Shown: positions 8,566 through 16,890 of the stretch, one piece after another | How positions within the stretch are numbered: position 1 is the first letter of the stretch | Layout: each line of letters starts with the position of its first letter | Assembly: GCA_963787645.1 (NCBI GenBank) | Contig: CAWBDS010000013.1 | Span: 381,261 to 445,260 of the forward strand | Source: Palsa-504 sp963787645 | GTDB lineage: Bacteria; Actinomycetota; Actinomycetes; Streptosporangiales; Streptosporangiaceae | Direction: 5' to 3' | Length of the DNA: 64,000 nucleotides | The notes under the pieces: generated by a model | Told to the model about the DNA's origin: nothing | The model's input: only the letters and a program-made list of their open reading frames with translations | The model's database searches: none | Program-made: the position numbers and the translations under genes

Positions 8566-8781
8566 ATGTCGAGGACGGTTGTTGACCTGGATGACGAGGC
8601 GCTGTCGCTGGCGAGCGAGGAACTCGGTACAACGAGCAAGGTGGCGACCGTAAACGCCGCGCTGCGCCGCGTGGCGAACCAGCGGGCCGCGGCCCGCATG
8701 CTCGAGATCCTCGACAAGACGGGCACCGATCTGTCCGATGAGGCGCTGCGCGGGGCGTGGCGGGACGGCGGACGCGGTTGA
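8566..8781 (+). CDS. vapB: VapB-family antitoxin (type II)
   Basis: A 71-residue antitoxin of the VapB type that binds DNA as a dimer and neutralises the neighbouring PIN-domain toxin. MSRTVVDLDDEALSLASEELGT followed by SKVATVNAALRRV is the family's ribbon-helix-helix-like N-terminal block; the C-terminal part (LEILDKTGTDLSDEALRGAWR) should wrap the toxin. ATG 8566 is chosen because GTGGAGG sits 6-12 bases upstream. The stop TGA overlaps the TTG start of vapC, giving translational coupling. It is probably autoregulated from the AT-rich region upstream. Confidence 0.9.
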   Translation: MSRTVVDLDDEALSLASEELGTTSKVATVNAALRRVANQRAAARMLEILDKTGTDLSDEALRGAWRDGGRG

Positions 8782-9194
8782 GCGTGCTGCTCGCGGATAA
8801 GTCCGCGCTGGAATGGGCCAGGCGAGATCCCCGCGCCCGGGCCGCGTTCCTGGCGCTGCGCAGCGCGAACGTCATCGCCGCGTGCCACATGACCGCACTG
8901 GAGATCTGCTACTCCGCGCGGGACCAGAAAGGACTGGAGGCGTTGCTCGCGGGCCAGCGAGCACTAGAGTGGCTGCCGGTCAGCCAGGCGACGATGGACC
9001 GGGCGCTGGAGGTCCAGCGGTTGCTGGCCCGGCATCGCGGCAATGGCCACAGGCGTCCGATCCCGGACCTGATCATCGCCGCGACCGCCGAACTGCACGG
9101 AGCCGAGGTGCTGCACGTCGACAGCGACTACGACCTGATCGCCGAGGTCACAGGTCAGCCAATGCGGCGTTTGCTCGATCCCGGCCATGCATAA
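8778..9194 (+). CDS. vapC: VapC-family PIN-domain ribonuclease toxin
   Basis: A 138-residue PIN-domain endoribonuclease, normal length for VapC. Acidic metal-binding residues are visible in VLLADKSALEW (Asp near residue 7), ALEICYSAR (Glu about 43), PDLIIAATAELHG (Asp about 97) and DSDYDLIAE (Asp about 115). The usual first-strand DxSA signature appears here as DKSA. TTG 8778 overlaps the vapB stop (TTGA) and puts LSVLLADKSALEW at the N-terminus, as in relatives. A longer GTG start at 8757 would overlap vapB by 25 bases and is less likely. Confidence 0.88.
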   Translation: MSVLLADKSALEWARRDPRARAAFLALRSANVIAACHMTALEICYSARDQKGLEALLAGQRALEWLPVSQATMDRALEVQRLLARHRGNGHRRPIPDLIIAATAELHGAEVLHVDSDYDLIAEVTGQPMRRLLDPGHA

Positions 9195-9233
9195 CCGTCA
9201 GGCTCGCCGCTGACCTGGTGTCCAGCGTCCCGC

Positions 9234-9584
9234 CTAGCGGGATCCGGGCGGCCGGGGCATCGGCACGCTCAGGTGCAGGTAAGTCTCAAGACCCGTCAGG
9301 GAAATCAGCCGCCGCACGATGGGCTGGCAGCCGGTTACGCGGAGCTGACGCCGTTGCGCGATCAGGCGCTCTTGCGCCCAGGCCAGGACCGAAAGGCCGC
9401 TGCAGTCCATGAACGCGAGCGCTGACAGATCCATCACCAGCAGCGGGACGTCGTCCTCCAAGGCGATGCTGACGGCCCGGCGCAGCTGCTCCTTATTGCA
9501 AACATCGAGCTCGCCCTTCAGGCGCAGCACGTACCGCTGCCCGTCGTGTTCGGCGGTGATGGCCAGATAATCAGACGGGGTCAT
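9234..9584 (-). CDS. STAS-domain anti-sigma-factor antagonist
   Basis: A 116-residue single STAS domain of the SpoIIAA/RsbV/BldG type, which when unphosphorylated frees a sigma factor by binding an anti-sigma kinase. LRLKGELDVCNKEQLRRAV is the first half of the fold, and FMDCSGLSVLAWA carries the DCSGL segment with the Ser normally phosphorylated. ATG 9584 starts MTPSDYLAITAE directly before the domain; an upstream extension to 9776 has no domain similarity. It is followed on the same strand by no kinase, so the partner is elsewhere. A GAF-ANTAR gene lies upstream on the same strand. Confidence 0.88.
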   Translation of the reverse strand: MTPSDYLAITAEHDGQRYVLRLKGELDVCNKEQLRRAVSIALEDDVPLLVMDLSALAFMDCSGLSVLAWAQERLIAQRRQLRVTGCQPIVRRLISLTGLETYLHLSVPMPRPPGSR

Positions 9585-9789
9585 CGTCCACGTCCAATGC
9601 CTGTTACCAGCAGCAATGGGCAGCCACAAGGCTGACGAAAATACGGATATTCCGGCGCGCTGGGCCCATCCTGACCACGAGACACACGTGCCACAAACCG
9701 TCACCTCCAGAAGGTGCGATCCGCGGACACACGGCGGAACCTGCTGAAATTTACCTTGTTGGCGGTATCTCCGCAAACACAGGACGACG

Positions 9790-10579
9790 CTATACAGCCG
9801 GAACGGCCTCCGGCCCGGCCAGCCCGGTCAGGCCCAGGTCCGAGGGGCGCAGGTCGCCGACTCGATCATCACTGGCCGGTCCGGTGGTCCCGCCCAGGAC
9901 CTCGGTGGCCACGTCGGCGACACGCCGACGTGAATCGCGTGCCCGCCTGCGCAGCGCGTCGAAGGCGGTCACCGGATCCAGCTGATGGGCACCCATCAGG
10001 TAGCCGACGGCGCGCTCGATGACCACCCGGTAATCCAGGGCATACTGCAGCTGGTCAGCGACGATGCTGCGCTTTTCGGCCACGAGCGCCGCGGCCAGGA
10101 CTTCTCCGACCAGCCCCCCGTAGGCGATCAGCGCATTGATGTCCGATCTGTCCCACTCGACGGGCTCGTCGCGGTAGACGTTCAGCGTGCCGACCGGACT
10201 GCCGCCAAGAAGCAGCGGGATGCCGGCTACCGCCCGCAGCCGGGCCGACAGCCGGGTCCGCAGGTCCGGCCAGCGGTCGTCAGCGTGCAGGTCGCTGCTC
10301 ACCACCTCGCGCGCGTAGACGTAGGACTCATAGCAAGGCCCCTGGCCCACGGCCGCCTGAGCTTCCTCCAGCTGGCGGCTCGCCTCGTCCGAGGCAGCCA
10401 CGTAAGTAAGCTCGCCGGACTCGGTGATGAACATGATGCCGGCGCCGCCGTAGCCGAAAACGTCGTGGACCGAATTGACGGTGCGCTTCATCGACACCAA
10501 CTACGTCAGCATCGAACGCCGCTTCACGCAGCCGCTGCACGCTTGACCGCAGCGCCTCCTCGTCAATGTGCACCGTCAT
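9790..10579 (-). CDS. GAF and ANTAR domain regulator with a frameshift near its 5' end
   Basis: A signalling protein with a GAF sensor (GAGIMFITESGELTYVAASDE through GTLNVYRDEPVEWDRSDI) and a C-terminal ANTAR RNA-binding domain (LDYRVVIERAVGYLMG, FDALRRRARDSRRRVADVA), which typically acts as an antiterminator on mRNA. The uninterrupted frame is 9790-10500 with a weak TTG/GTG start. The usual N-terminus, MTVHIDEEALRSSVQRLREA from ATG 10579, is in another frame. Removing one C from forward positions 10498-10499 would join them as ADVV-VSMKRTVNSVHDVFG. I annotate the whole span. The C-terminal 40 residues are disordered and Gly/Asp-rich. Confidence 0.82.
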
Positions 10580-10681
10580 CAGGCCTCCTCACACCTGACC
10601 GCGGCCAACCGCAACCGCCCGCTGCGGCGCCCCGCGGCCAAGCGGGCTCAGGTTACCTCAGGCGCCGAGTTCCGGACGGGT

Positions 10682-11929
10682 TTACCGGCGGGACGCGGGT
10701 CCGCGCAGGTCGGCCAGGACGGCGTCGGCGGCGCGCCGTCCGGAAACCAGGGCCCCCTGGATGGACGGGGTGTCGCGGTGGTCACCGCAGACGTAGCGGC
10801 CGGGGGCGAGCCGTACCGGGCGGGCCAGCGGCGCGGCCGCGCGCAAGACCGGCAGGGCGCGCGGGATCGCGTAGGTTTCCAGCAGCTCCCAGTCGCGGGT
10901 GCTGGTGTCGTACAGCCGGGCCAGCCGAGCCCGGACCCTGGGTTCGAGGGTGGGGTCAGCGCGACCGGGTACGGACGCGGCGACCAGGGCAGCGCCGGCC
11001 GGAGCATAGCTGGGGGAGACGTCGCTGAGCACGACGGTATTGAGCAGCAGCTCGTCCAGCCCGTCGATGATCAGGGCCGGCGCGTGCAGGGGCGATGCCG
11101 GGAGCCGGTAGTAAAAGGTGGTGACCGCATGCCACTGCGGCGCGGGCAGCCCGGGGGCCAGCATCGCCGCGGTGTCGCCGTCAGCGGCGATCACGACGGC
11201 CCTGGCCGGGATGTCCTCCCCGGCCGCGGTTCGCACGCCCGAGTCGCCGACGTGCGTGATCCTGGTCCCGGTCCGGACTACGCCGGGCGGCAAGCGGGCC
11301 GCCAACTGACGGGGCAGTGCCTGCATGCCGGCTTCGGGTATCGCCGCGCCACCGCGCAGGAAACATCGCCAGAGCAGGTGGAACAGCCGTGCGGGAGGGT
11401 CCAGGGACGGGTCGAGGAACACCCCGGCCAGGAACGGCCGCAGCACCTCGGCGATGGTGGCCCCGGAGAACCGGTCGCGCAGCTCTTCGCCGGTGGTGGC
11501 GGCCGGGTCGGCACCGCGGATCGCTGAACTGGGCAGGATCGTGTCACGCAGCGACAAGGCAGCCAGCGCCGCTCCGTCGGCGCCATGCCCACGTAGGAAC
11601 CGGGCCAGCCCTGCTGCGGCCTGCTGTCCGTGCCACGGGCCGGTCAGCCACTGGCGGCCCGCGCCGGTCATGGCCAGGACTCCGCGCCGGAACGGCCGCA
11701 GCCGCAGCGCGCCGAGATCGTCTAGCCGACGCAGTTCGGGATAAGCGGGCAGCAGCACCTGGAATCCGCGGTCCAATAGAAAACCGTCGGTGCGGTCGGT
11801 GCGGACGCGGCCGCCGATGTCGTCACCTGCCTCGCAAATGGTGGCCGTCACCCCGGCGCGATGCAGCCGCGCGGCGGCGCTCAGCCCGGCCAGGCCCCCG
11901 CCCGCGATCACCACCTCGGCGTCCGTCAT
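10682..11929 (-). CDS. NAD(P)/FAD-dependent oxidoreductase (protoporphyrinogen-oxidase/amine-oxidase-like)
   Basis: A 415-residue flavoprotein with the FAD-binding dinucleotide motif VVIAGGGLAGLSAAARL near the N-terminus, then GGRVRTDRTDGFLLDRGFQVL, a block typical of protoporphyrinogen-oxidase-like and phytoene-desaturase-like enzymes. ARAVVIAADGDTAAML and the C-terminal YVCGDHRDTPSIQGALVSGRRAAD complete the FAD site. The last Arg/Ala-rich residues are unremarkable. I start it at ATG 11929 (MTDAEVVI); the frame extends to 11962 but that would run into a 13-bp inverted repeat. The substrate is unknown. It is divergent from the GNAT remnant. Confidence 0.88.
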   Translation of the reverse strand: MTDAEVVIAGGGLAGLSAAARLHRAGVTATICEAGDDIGGRVRTDRTDGFLLDRGFQVLLPAYPELRRLDDLGALRLRPFRRGVLAMTGAGRQWLTGPWHGQQAAAGLARFLRGHGADGAALAALSLRDTILPSSAIRGADPAATTGEELRDRFSGATIAEVLRPFLAGVFLDPSLDPPARLFHLLWRCFLRGGAAIPEAGMQALPRQLAARLPPGVVRTGTRITHVGDSGVRTAAGEDIPARAVVIAADGDTAAMLAPGLPAPQWHAVTTFYYRLPASPLHAPALIIDGLDELLLNTVVLSDVSPSYAPAGAALVAASVPGRADPTLEPRVRARLARLYDTSTRDWELLETYAIPRALPVLRAAAPLARPVRLAPGRYVCGDHRDTPSIQGALVSGRRAADAVLADLRGPASRR

Positions 11930-11953
11930 GGCCACCCTCATCCCCCCGAGGTG

Positions 11954-12006
11954 GCCTTTCATTCCGAACGGCCGGTGATTCTCCCGTTCCGTCCGGAATG
12001 AAAGGC
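11954..12006. promoter_or_regulatory. 13-bp inverted repeat upstream of the FAD oxidoreductase
   Basis: The arms gcctttcattccg (11954-11966) and cggaatgaaaggc (11994-12006) are perfect reverse complements separated by 27 bases that hold a smaller cggccg palindrome. It lies in the divergent intergenic region, so an operator is the most likely reading. A remnant terminal repeat is an alternative. Confidence 0.5.
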
Positions 12007-12066
12007 GCCGTTACCTAGCGCTGCGCCTACCGGGCGAAGTGATCAGGCCGGAACTATTCTCGGCAG

Positions 12067-12473
12067 GTGGGAATTGAGGTGCGGCCGGCCATCGGGCGAT
12101 GGGACGACTTCGCGTCGTTCATGGTGCCGCGCAAGCCGGGCGGCGGTGGATGCGTCTGCATGGCGTACCGCAACTCGAGCCTCGACATGCCCGGCCGGAT
12201 CGCGCATATGCGCGCGCTGTGCCAGAGCGAACCAGGTCCCGGTGTCCTGGCCTATGTCGACGGCGAGGTGGCCGCCTGGAAGGCTATCCGGTTGATCCCG
12301 GCGGCGACCGCATCGACCAGACCAGCGGCTACGTGGGCACGGTCCGGTTGTTCGAGGCACACGGCTTCCGCCGGGTCAGCCAGACCGGCCTGGCGCGGCG
12401 GCAAGGCCCGCTGGCTTGTCCGCCGCGACCTGGTTCGAGGCCGGGCCACGCACGCCGCGGCCGGGATGGTCAG
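12067..12473 (+). pseudogene. GNAT acetyltransferase remnant with internal deletion and frameshifts
   Basis: From GTG 12067 the sequence reads MGIEVRPAIGRWDDFASFMV..KPGGGGCVCMAYRNSS..PGVLAYVDGEVAAWK, the first 75 residues of an actinobacterial GNAT-family N-acetyltransferase. At about 12285 the next family block in order should be the acetyl-CoA loop. Instead the sequence jumps directly, in another frame, to the C-terminal block EGYPVDPGGDRIDQTSGYVG and VRLFEAHGFRRV. The acetyl-CoA-binding R/QxxGxG/A motif and about 80 residues are missing. A further shift near 12400 restores the original frame for a final ARWLVRRDL. No functional enzyme is expected. Confidence 0.8.
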
Positions 12474-12847
12474 GTCGAGATCAGGTCGCAGACGAAGATG
12501 AGGGTCTCGCCCGGCGCGATCGCGCTTCCCGCGCCACGCTCTCCGTAGGCCAGGTCCGGCGGGATGATCAGCTGACGGCGGCCGCCGGCCTTCATGCCCT
12601 GCAGGCCTTGGTCCCAGCCGGCGATGACGCGCCCGGCGCCGAGCTCGAACCGCAGCGGATCGCCTCGGTTCCAGCTGGCGTCGAATTCCTCTCCGGTGGA
12701 GTAGGCCACCCCGACGTAGTGCACCGTGACCAGATCGCCAGGCTCCGCAACGTCACCGTTTCCTTCCCAGATGTCGGTGATCTGCAGTTCGGCCGGCGGC
12801 TCGCCGCCGGGGAAGTCGACCTCCGGCCTGGTAACGCTCATGCTCAT
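12470..12847 (-). CDS. FKBP-type peptidyl-prolyl cis-trans isomerase
   Basis: A 125-residue cytoplasmic single-domain FKBP that catalyses proline isomerisation. VTVHYVGVAYSTGEEFDASWNR, FELGAGRVIAGWDQGLQGMKAG, RRQLIIPPDLAYGERG and LIFVCDLI are the consecutive active-site blocks, including the Tyr, Phe, Asp, Trp and Tyr residues that line the FK506 pocket. There is no signal peptide. ATG 12847 gives the usual actinobacterial N-terminus (MSMSVTRPEVDFPGG). It is divergent from the Clp_N/UVR gene, with 136 bases between the starts. Confidence 0.95.
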   Translation of the reverse strand: MSMSVTRPEVDFPGGEPPAELQITDIWEGNGDVAEPGDLVTVHYVGVAYSTGEEFDASWNRGDPLRFELGAGRVIAGWDQGLQGMKAGGRRQLIIPPDLAYGERGAGSAIAPGETLIFVCDLIST

Positions 12848-12983
12848 CCTCGCCTCTAGTTGCTCTCAGGTAACAGTGCGGCTGGCCCGGCCAGGCCACC
12901 GCAAGAGCCTATGCGGTCCGCCGGGCACCGGCGCCATCCGTCATCGAGGTAGCCTGGAACCGGTGGGAAAGGCGGCGCGAGCC

Positions 12984-13829
12984 ATGTTCGAGCGGTTTAC
13001 CGACGGGGCGCGCCGCGCTGTGGTGCGGGCGCAAGAACAAGCACGAACCCTGAACCACAACTACGTCGGCACCGAACACCTTCTGCTGGGACTGATCGGG
13101 GAAGGCGAGAGCGGCGCGGCCAAGGCGCTGGAGTCGATGGGGATCAGCCTGACGGCGGTGCGGCAGCAGGTCGAGGAGATAATCGGCCCGGGCGACGGGC
13201 CTGCGATCGACCACGTCCCGTTCACGCCCCGGGCCAAGAAGGTGCTGGAGCTGGCCCACCGGGAATCCGGCTTGCTGGGCTACCACAACGTCGGGACCGA
13301 ACACATCCTGCTCGCTTTGGTCCGCGAGGGTGACGGCGTGGCCGCACAGGTGCTCGTGCGGCTGGGCGCGGACCCGAACCGGGTGCGCCAGCGGGTGATC
13401 CAGCAGCTGCACGGGTTCGCGGGTCCGGTCCGCGTGGCCGTGGCAGGCTCGCGGATGGGCCGGCGGGTGCGAGGTCAGCTGCCCGATGACGCTCTGGCCC
13501 GGATCGATGCGCTGGCTGATCGGCTGGCGGCGATCGAACGCTGGGTGGGTATGCAGCCAGACCTGGAGCAGCTGGATCGCGAGATCAGAAAGGTGCGCCG
13601 GGATAAGGAAGCCGCGGTGGGCCGCCAGGACTTCGAAGCCGCCGCCGCGCTGCGGGACCAGGAGAATGAGCTGACCTCCTCCCGCGCCGCCCGGGAGACG
13701 CAATGGTCACAGGACGCCGCTGAACGGCTGTCACTGGCCGGGGAACTGGGCCGGGTGAACGCCGAACTGGACCGGCTGCGCGCGATTCTGCGCGAGCACG
13801 GTATCGACTCAGGTGAGGGCGCGGCCTAG
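12984..13829 (+). CDS. Stand-alone Clp_N (double Clp repeat) plus UVR-motif protein
   Basis: A 281-residue protein equal to the N-terminal substrate/adaptor-binding domain of ClpC without any AAA+ module. Clp repeat 1 starts MFERFTDGARRAVVRAQEQA and contains NYVGTEHLLLGLIGE; repeat 2 contains FTPRAKKVLELAHRE and HNVGTEHILLALVRE. A UVR-like motif (REIRKVRRDKEAAVGRQDFEAAAALRD) and a coiled coil ending LREHGIDSGEG follow. It has no Walker motifs, so it could act as an adaptor, decoy or regulator of ClpC; that is inference. I chose ATG 12984 because Clp_N begins there. The coiled-coil end resembles that of the Doc/Clp_N protein at 56131-57210. Confidence 0.88.
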   Translation: MFERFTDGARRAVVRAQEQARTLNHNYVGTEHLLLGLIGEGESGAAKALESMGISLTAVRQQVEEIIGPGDGPAIDHVPFTPRAKKVLELAHRESGLLGYHNVGTEHILLALVREGDGVAAQVLVRLGADPNRVRQRVIQQLHGFAGPVRVAVAGSRMGRRVRGQLPDDALARIDALADRLAAIERWVGMQPDLEQLDREIRKVRRDKEAAVGRQDFEAAAALRDQENELTSSRAARETQWSQDAAERLSLAGELGRVNAELDRLRAILREHGIDSGEGAA

Positions 13830-13846
13830 CGCCCTGGCTGGCCTGT

Positions 13847-16783
13847 TCATGCCGTAACCGCGGGCCGCAGGTAGTCCGATGGCCAGCGGCAGTCGTGGAA
13901 GGCCGCTAGCGTGTCGGCCAGGCACTGAGGCCAGTCCGGGTCGCTGCAGCGGGCTCCGACAGCCTGCTCGATGGCACTGGCTGGCCGGGTCCCGTAGGCC
14001 ACCGCGCGGACCTGCCGCTGGTCCCGCTGGTCCGTGTCGTACCAGCGCTGGACGGTCTGGAGCTGGCTGACGCAGGTCTGGCCCGGCAGGGCACGGCCAT
14101 AGGTCGCCTCCCATTCGGCGGTCCGGGGGTGCGGGCCGGCGGCGGGGTCGCGGCGGTCCAGGGACTGCAGGCTGTCCAGGACCAGCGCCCACCGGTACGG
14201 CGGGGCCAGCCACTGAGGTTCGTGCTGGTCGCAGAGCCACCGGCCGCCGTCGGCGGCGGCGTGCATGGCCGCGGTGACGTGAGTGGCCAGGGCGGGGCCG
14301 CCGATACGCGAGGAGATGACCGGGATGCGCGCGGCGACCGCGGCATCAACCGCGTGGGAGATGGCGCAGTCCCGGAGCCGAGACGGCATCGCGGCCAGGG
14401 CGGTAGCGAAGGCCGGGCCGGGCATGGGCATGAGCCAGCCGGTCAGGTGGGCCAGCACGGATAGTTCGGCCCACAAGGTGAGCCGCGGATCGCCGATCGC
14501 GGCGCGCTGGGCGGCACGGACCTGCCATAGCGTGCACGGTGCGGTCTGGCAGGACGGGCCGCAGGTCGGGCTGCGGGAAGCGATCAACGACGCCGGGGAG
14601 GCCGTCGGCGCGCGATTGCCGATCTCACGGCTGGTGCCGTCGGGCATCCGGGTCAGCACGGGGTAGTCCATCCCGTCGGTGAACACCGCGGCCTCGCCGG
14701 GCGTGAGGGTGACCAGGTAGGCGGACTGGTCCTCGGTCAGGTTCATGGTCGCGCCGACGGCTTCGCGGTCGTCGGCGGCCGGCAGCCGGTGCACGATCTT
14801 GACCGCGGTGTTCTTGATCACGTCGGGAACCAGCTTGGCCGGGATCTGCTCGGCAATGATCAGCCCCTCGCCGTAGGCGCGGATCTCGGCCAGCAGCCCG
14901 GCGAACATCTCGACCGCATGGGCGGCCGGACCGGCGACCTGGCCCCGCGGCTGGCGGAGCAGCCGGTGGGCTTCTTCGAACACCGACAGATGCCGCAACC
15001 GCGGCGCGGTAAAACCTTCGGCCCGCTGCCGCAGGCGCAGGTGCTCGACCAGGCGGATCAGCACCGTGCCCATCAGGAAGGCCTTGTCCCGGTCGTCCCC
15101 GACCTCCTCGATCTCGAGCACCACGTTGGCGTCCAGCAGCGCGGCGAAGTCCAGCGGATGGCCGCCTTGCAGGAACCGGCCCGTGGTGCCCTGACGCAGG
15201 CTGGAGATGCGTACGGTGACGAAGCCGCGGACGTTGTCGGTGATCTCCCGGCCGTAGCCGATCTCGTTGACCACGTCTAGCGCGGTGGACTGCAGGTCCT
15301 CCAATGCCGGGTAGCCGGGTCGCAGGCCGGGACTGGCTGGCTCGCCGGTGACCAGGTCCCAGCCCGCGTCCTCGTAGCACCGGGTCAAGGCCGCCGCCAG
15401 GACCTGGGGAAACGGCTCGTCGGCTTCGAACGCGGCCAGGAACAGCGCCCGGACCAGGTCGGCGTGGGTCTGCAGACCAAACCGGGTGCCGTCCGGGCCG
15501 GGCGCGGGCTCGAGCGGGTTGATCCCGGCGGGCGGGTCGCCCAGGTCGCCCGGCCGGATGCGGATCACCTGCGTGCCGGGCAGCCGCGCGGCCATCAGCC
15601 GGTATTCGGCCTTGGCGGGCTCGACGACCAGCCACGGGATACCCGCCGCGGTGGCCGCCTCGAGCAGGCCGCGGACGGTCTGGGACTTCCCGGCACCGGT
15701 CGCGCCGCAGACGAACGCGTGCCGGTTCAGCGACGCCCGCGGAACCGCCAGTTCCCCGGCCGCCACCCGGTTCCAGTCCAGCACGGTCCCCAACGGCACC
15801 GCCGGCTCCCCGTCAGTCCCCGCCACACCGGTCTCGGGGGTGACGTCGAAATCAGGCCGCAGCACGAGGCGGATCCCGGGCAGTTCGCGCGCCGGGGACC
15901 GGGCCAGCGTGGCCAGGAGCTTAGAGGAGGCACAGAACGGCCAGGCCGGCGCCTCAAGGCCGGGATCGCAATCAGCCAGGGCGCCGTCGAGCGTCTCCGC
16001 CAGCCCGGCGCAGCCAGGTACCGGGGCCAAGGCGTAGGGCAGCCGGTCCAGATCGGTCGAGGCGCACAGCAGGCCGGCGATCTGGGCCGCGGCGGCCGGG
16101 GTCAGGCCGCCGGCCGCGACGCGGATCTGCCACAGCCCGGTCGCGGTGCCCTGGCGCAGCTCGGCATGGCGGGCCGACAGCCGTTGCGCGGTCAGCTGAG
16201 CCAGCGGACCGTCCGAGCGCTGCGGGCTCAGCTGCGCCAGGGCGACCTGTTCAACCAGGTCGCTGAGCTGAGCGGATGTTACCGGTTCGGCGAGTACGAG
16301 CCAGGCAAAGGGGCCGGACCAGACCGACATCAGCCCGTCCTCCAGCGACGGCCTAGCCTCCCGGTCCGGTCGGCCCGTCTCGTCATGGTCAGCCAGCAGG
16401 GCATCGGCGATACCGGCCAGCCGCATCCAACAGGGCATCAGGCCCAGCATGCCCGGTACCTGCCCGGGCCCCAGCGGCTGAGCCCGGGCACCGGGCGGAA
16501 AGGCCAGCACTATCCGACCGCCGTCCCCGGCGCCGCCCAAGGCCGGGCCGGCGGCTAGCACCCGCACCGGACCGCCCGCGCGCTCCCGCAACCAGCCGAA
16601 CGCCACCGGCCCGCCGCAGTGGAACGCCGACACCAACGCCTGCAGCCGCTGCGCCGCGCCCAGATCGCTTCGATCCTGACCGACGGCCTGCTCCCGGCCA
16701 GCGAGCCGCGGGAACTCGGTAATCTGCCAGGCCTGCAGGCCGCGCAGCAGCTGCATCGCAAAGTCCATCACGCACCCGCTCAC
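13847..16783 (-). CDS. HerA/FtsK-like ATP-binding protein (DUF87-type)
   Basis: A 978-residue P-loop ATPase of the HerA/VirB4/FtsK group. Walker A is FVCGATGAGKSQT near residues 357-369, followed by PWLVVEPAKAEYRL, a block shared by HerA-type DNA translocases. Walker B is HLSVFEEAHRLL near 598-609 and AEQIPAKL resembles the sensor segment. The N-terminal 350 residues are Ala/Gly-rich and unassigned. The last 230 residues start with a Cys cluster (SPTCGPSCQTAPC) that could bind metal, then a helical region of unknown fold. The substrate, DNA or protein, is unknown. A 59-residue membrane-protein gene lies upstream on the same strand. No nuclease or toxin gene is adjacent. Confidence 0.85.
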   Translation of the reverse strand: MSGCVMDFAMQLLRGLQAWQITEFPRLAGREQAVGQDRSDLGAAQRLQALVSAFHCGGPVAFGWLRERAGGPVRVLAAGPALGGAGDGGRIVLAFPPGARAQPLGPGQVPGMLGLMPCWMRLAGIADALLADHDETGRPDREARPSLEDGLMSVWSGPFAWLVLAEPVTSAQLSDLVEQVALAQLSPQRSDGPLAQLTAQRLSARHAELRQGTATGLWQIRVAAGGLTPAAAAQIAGLLCASTDLDRLPYALAPVPGCAGLAETLDGALADCDPGLEAPAWPFCASSKLLATLARSPARELPGIRLVLRPDFDVTPETGVAGTDGEPAVPLGTVLDWNRVAAGELAVPRASLNRHAFVCGATGAGKSQTVRGLLEAATAAGIPWLVVEPAKAEYRLMAARLPGTQVIRIRPGDLGDPPAGINPLEPAPGPDGTRFGLQTHADLVRALFLAAFEADEPFPQVLAAALTRCYEDAGWDLVTGEPASPGLRPGYPALEDLQSTALDVVNEIGYGREITDNVRGFVTVRISSLRQGTTGRFLQGGHPLDFAALLDANVVLEIEEVGDDRDKAFLMGTVLIRLVEHLRLRQRAEGFTAPRLRHLSVFEEAHRLLRQPRGQVAGPAAHAVEMFAGLLAEIRAYGEGLIIAEQIPAKLVPDVIKNTAVKIVHRLPAADDREAVGATMNLTEDQSAYLVTLTPGEAAVFTDGMDYPVLTRMPDGTSREIGNRAPTASPASLIASRSPTCGPSCQTAPCTLWQVRAAQRAAIGDPRLTLWAELSVLAHLTGWLMPMPGPAFATALAAMPSRLRDCAISHAVDAAVAARIPVISSRIGGPALATHVTAAMHAAADGGRWLCDQHEPQWLAPPYRWALVLDSLQSLDRRDPAAGPHPRTAEWEATYGRALPGQTCVSQLQTVQRWYDTDQRDQRQVRAVAYGTRPASAIEQAVGARCSDPDWPQCLADTLAAFHDCRWPSDYLRPAVTA

Positions 16784-16890
16784 GAAAACGACCGGTCCCC
16801 CAGATAATAGTCGCTCTCCGCGCCTATATCGTCGCTATTCGTGACAGGTGCCGCGCCCGGCCGCCGAAGTGGAAGCCGAAGCGCCTCAGC

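Noticed and set aside
10328..10579. A separate 83-residue gene upstream of GAF-ANTAR
   Set aside because: Its first 27 residues are the missing GAF-ANTAR N-terminus; the remainder is out of frame after a single-base change.
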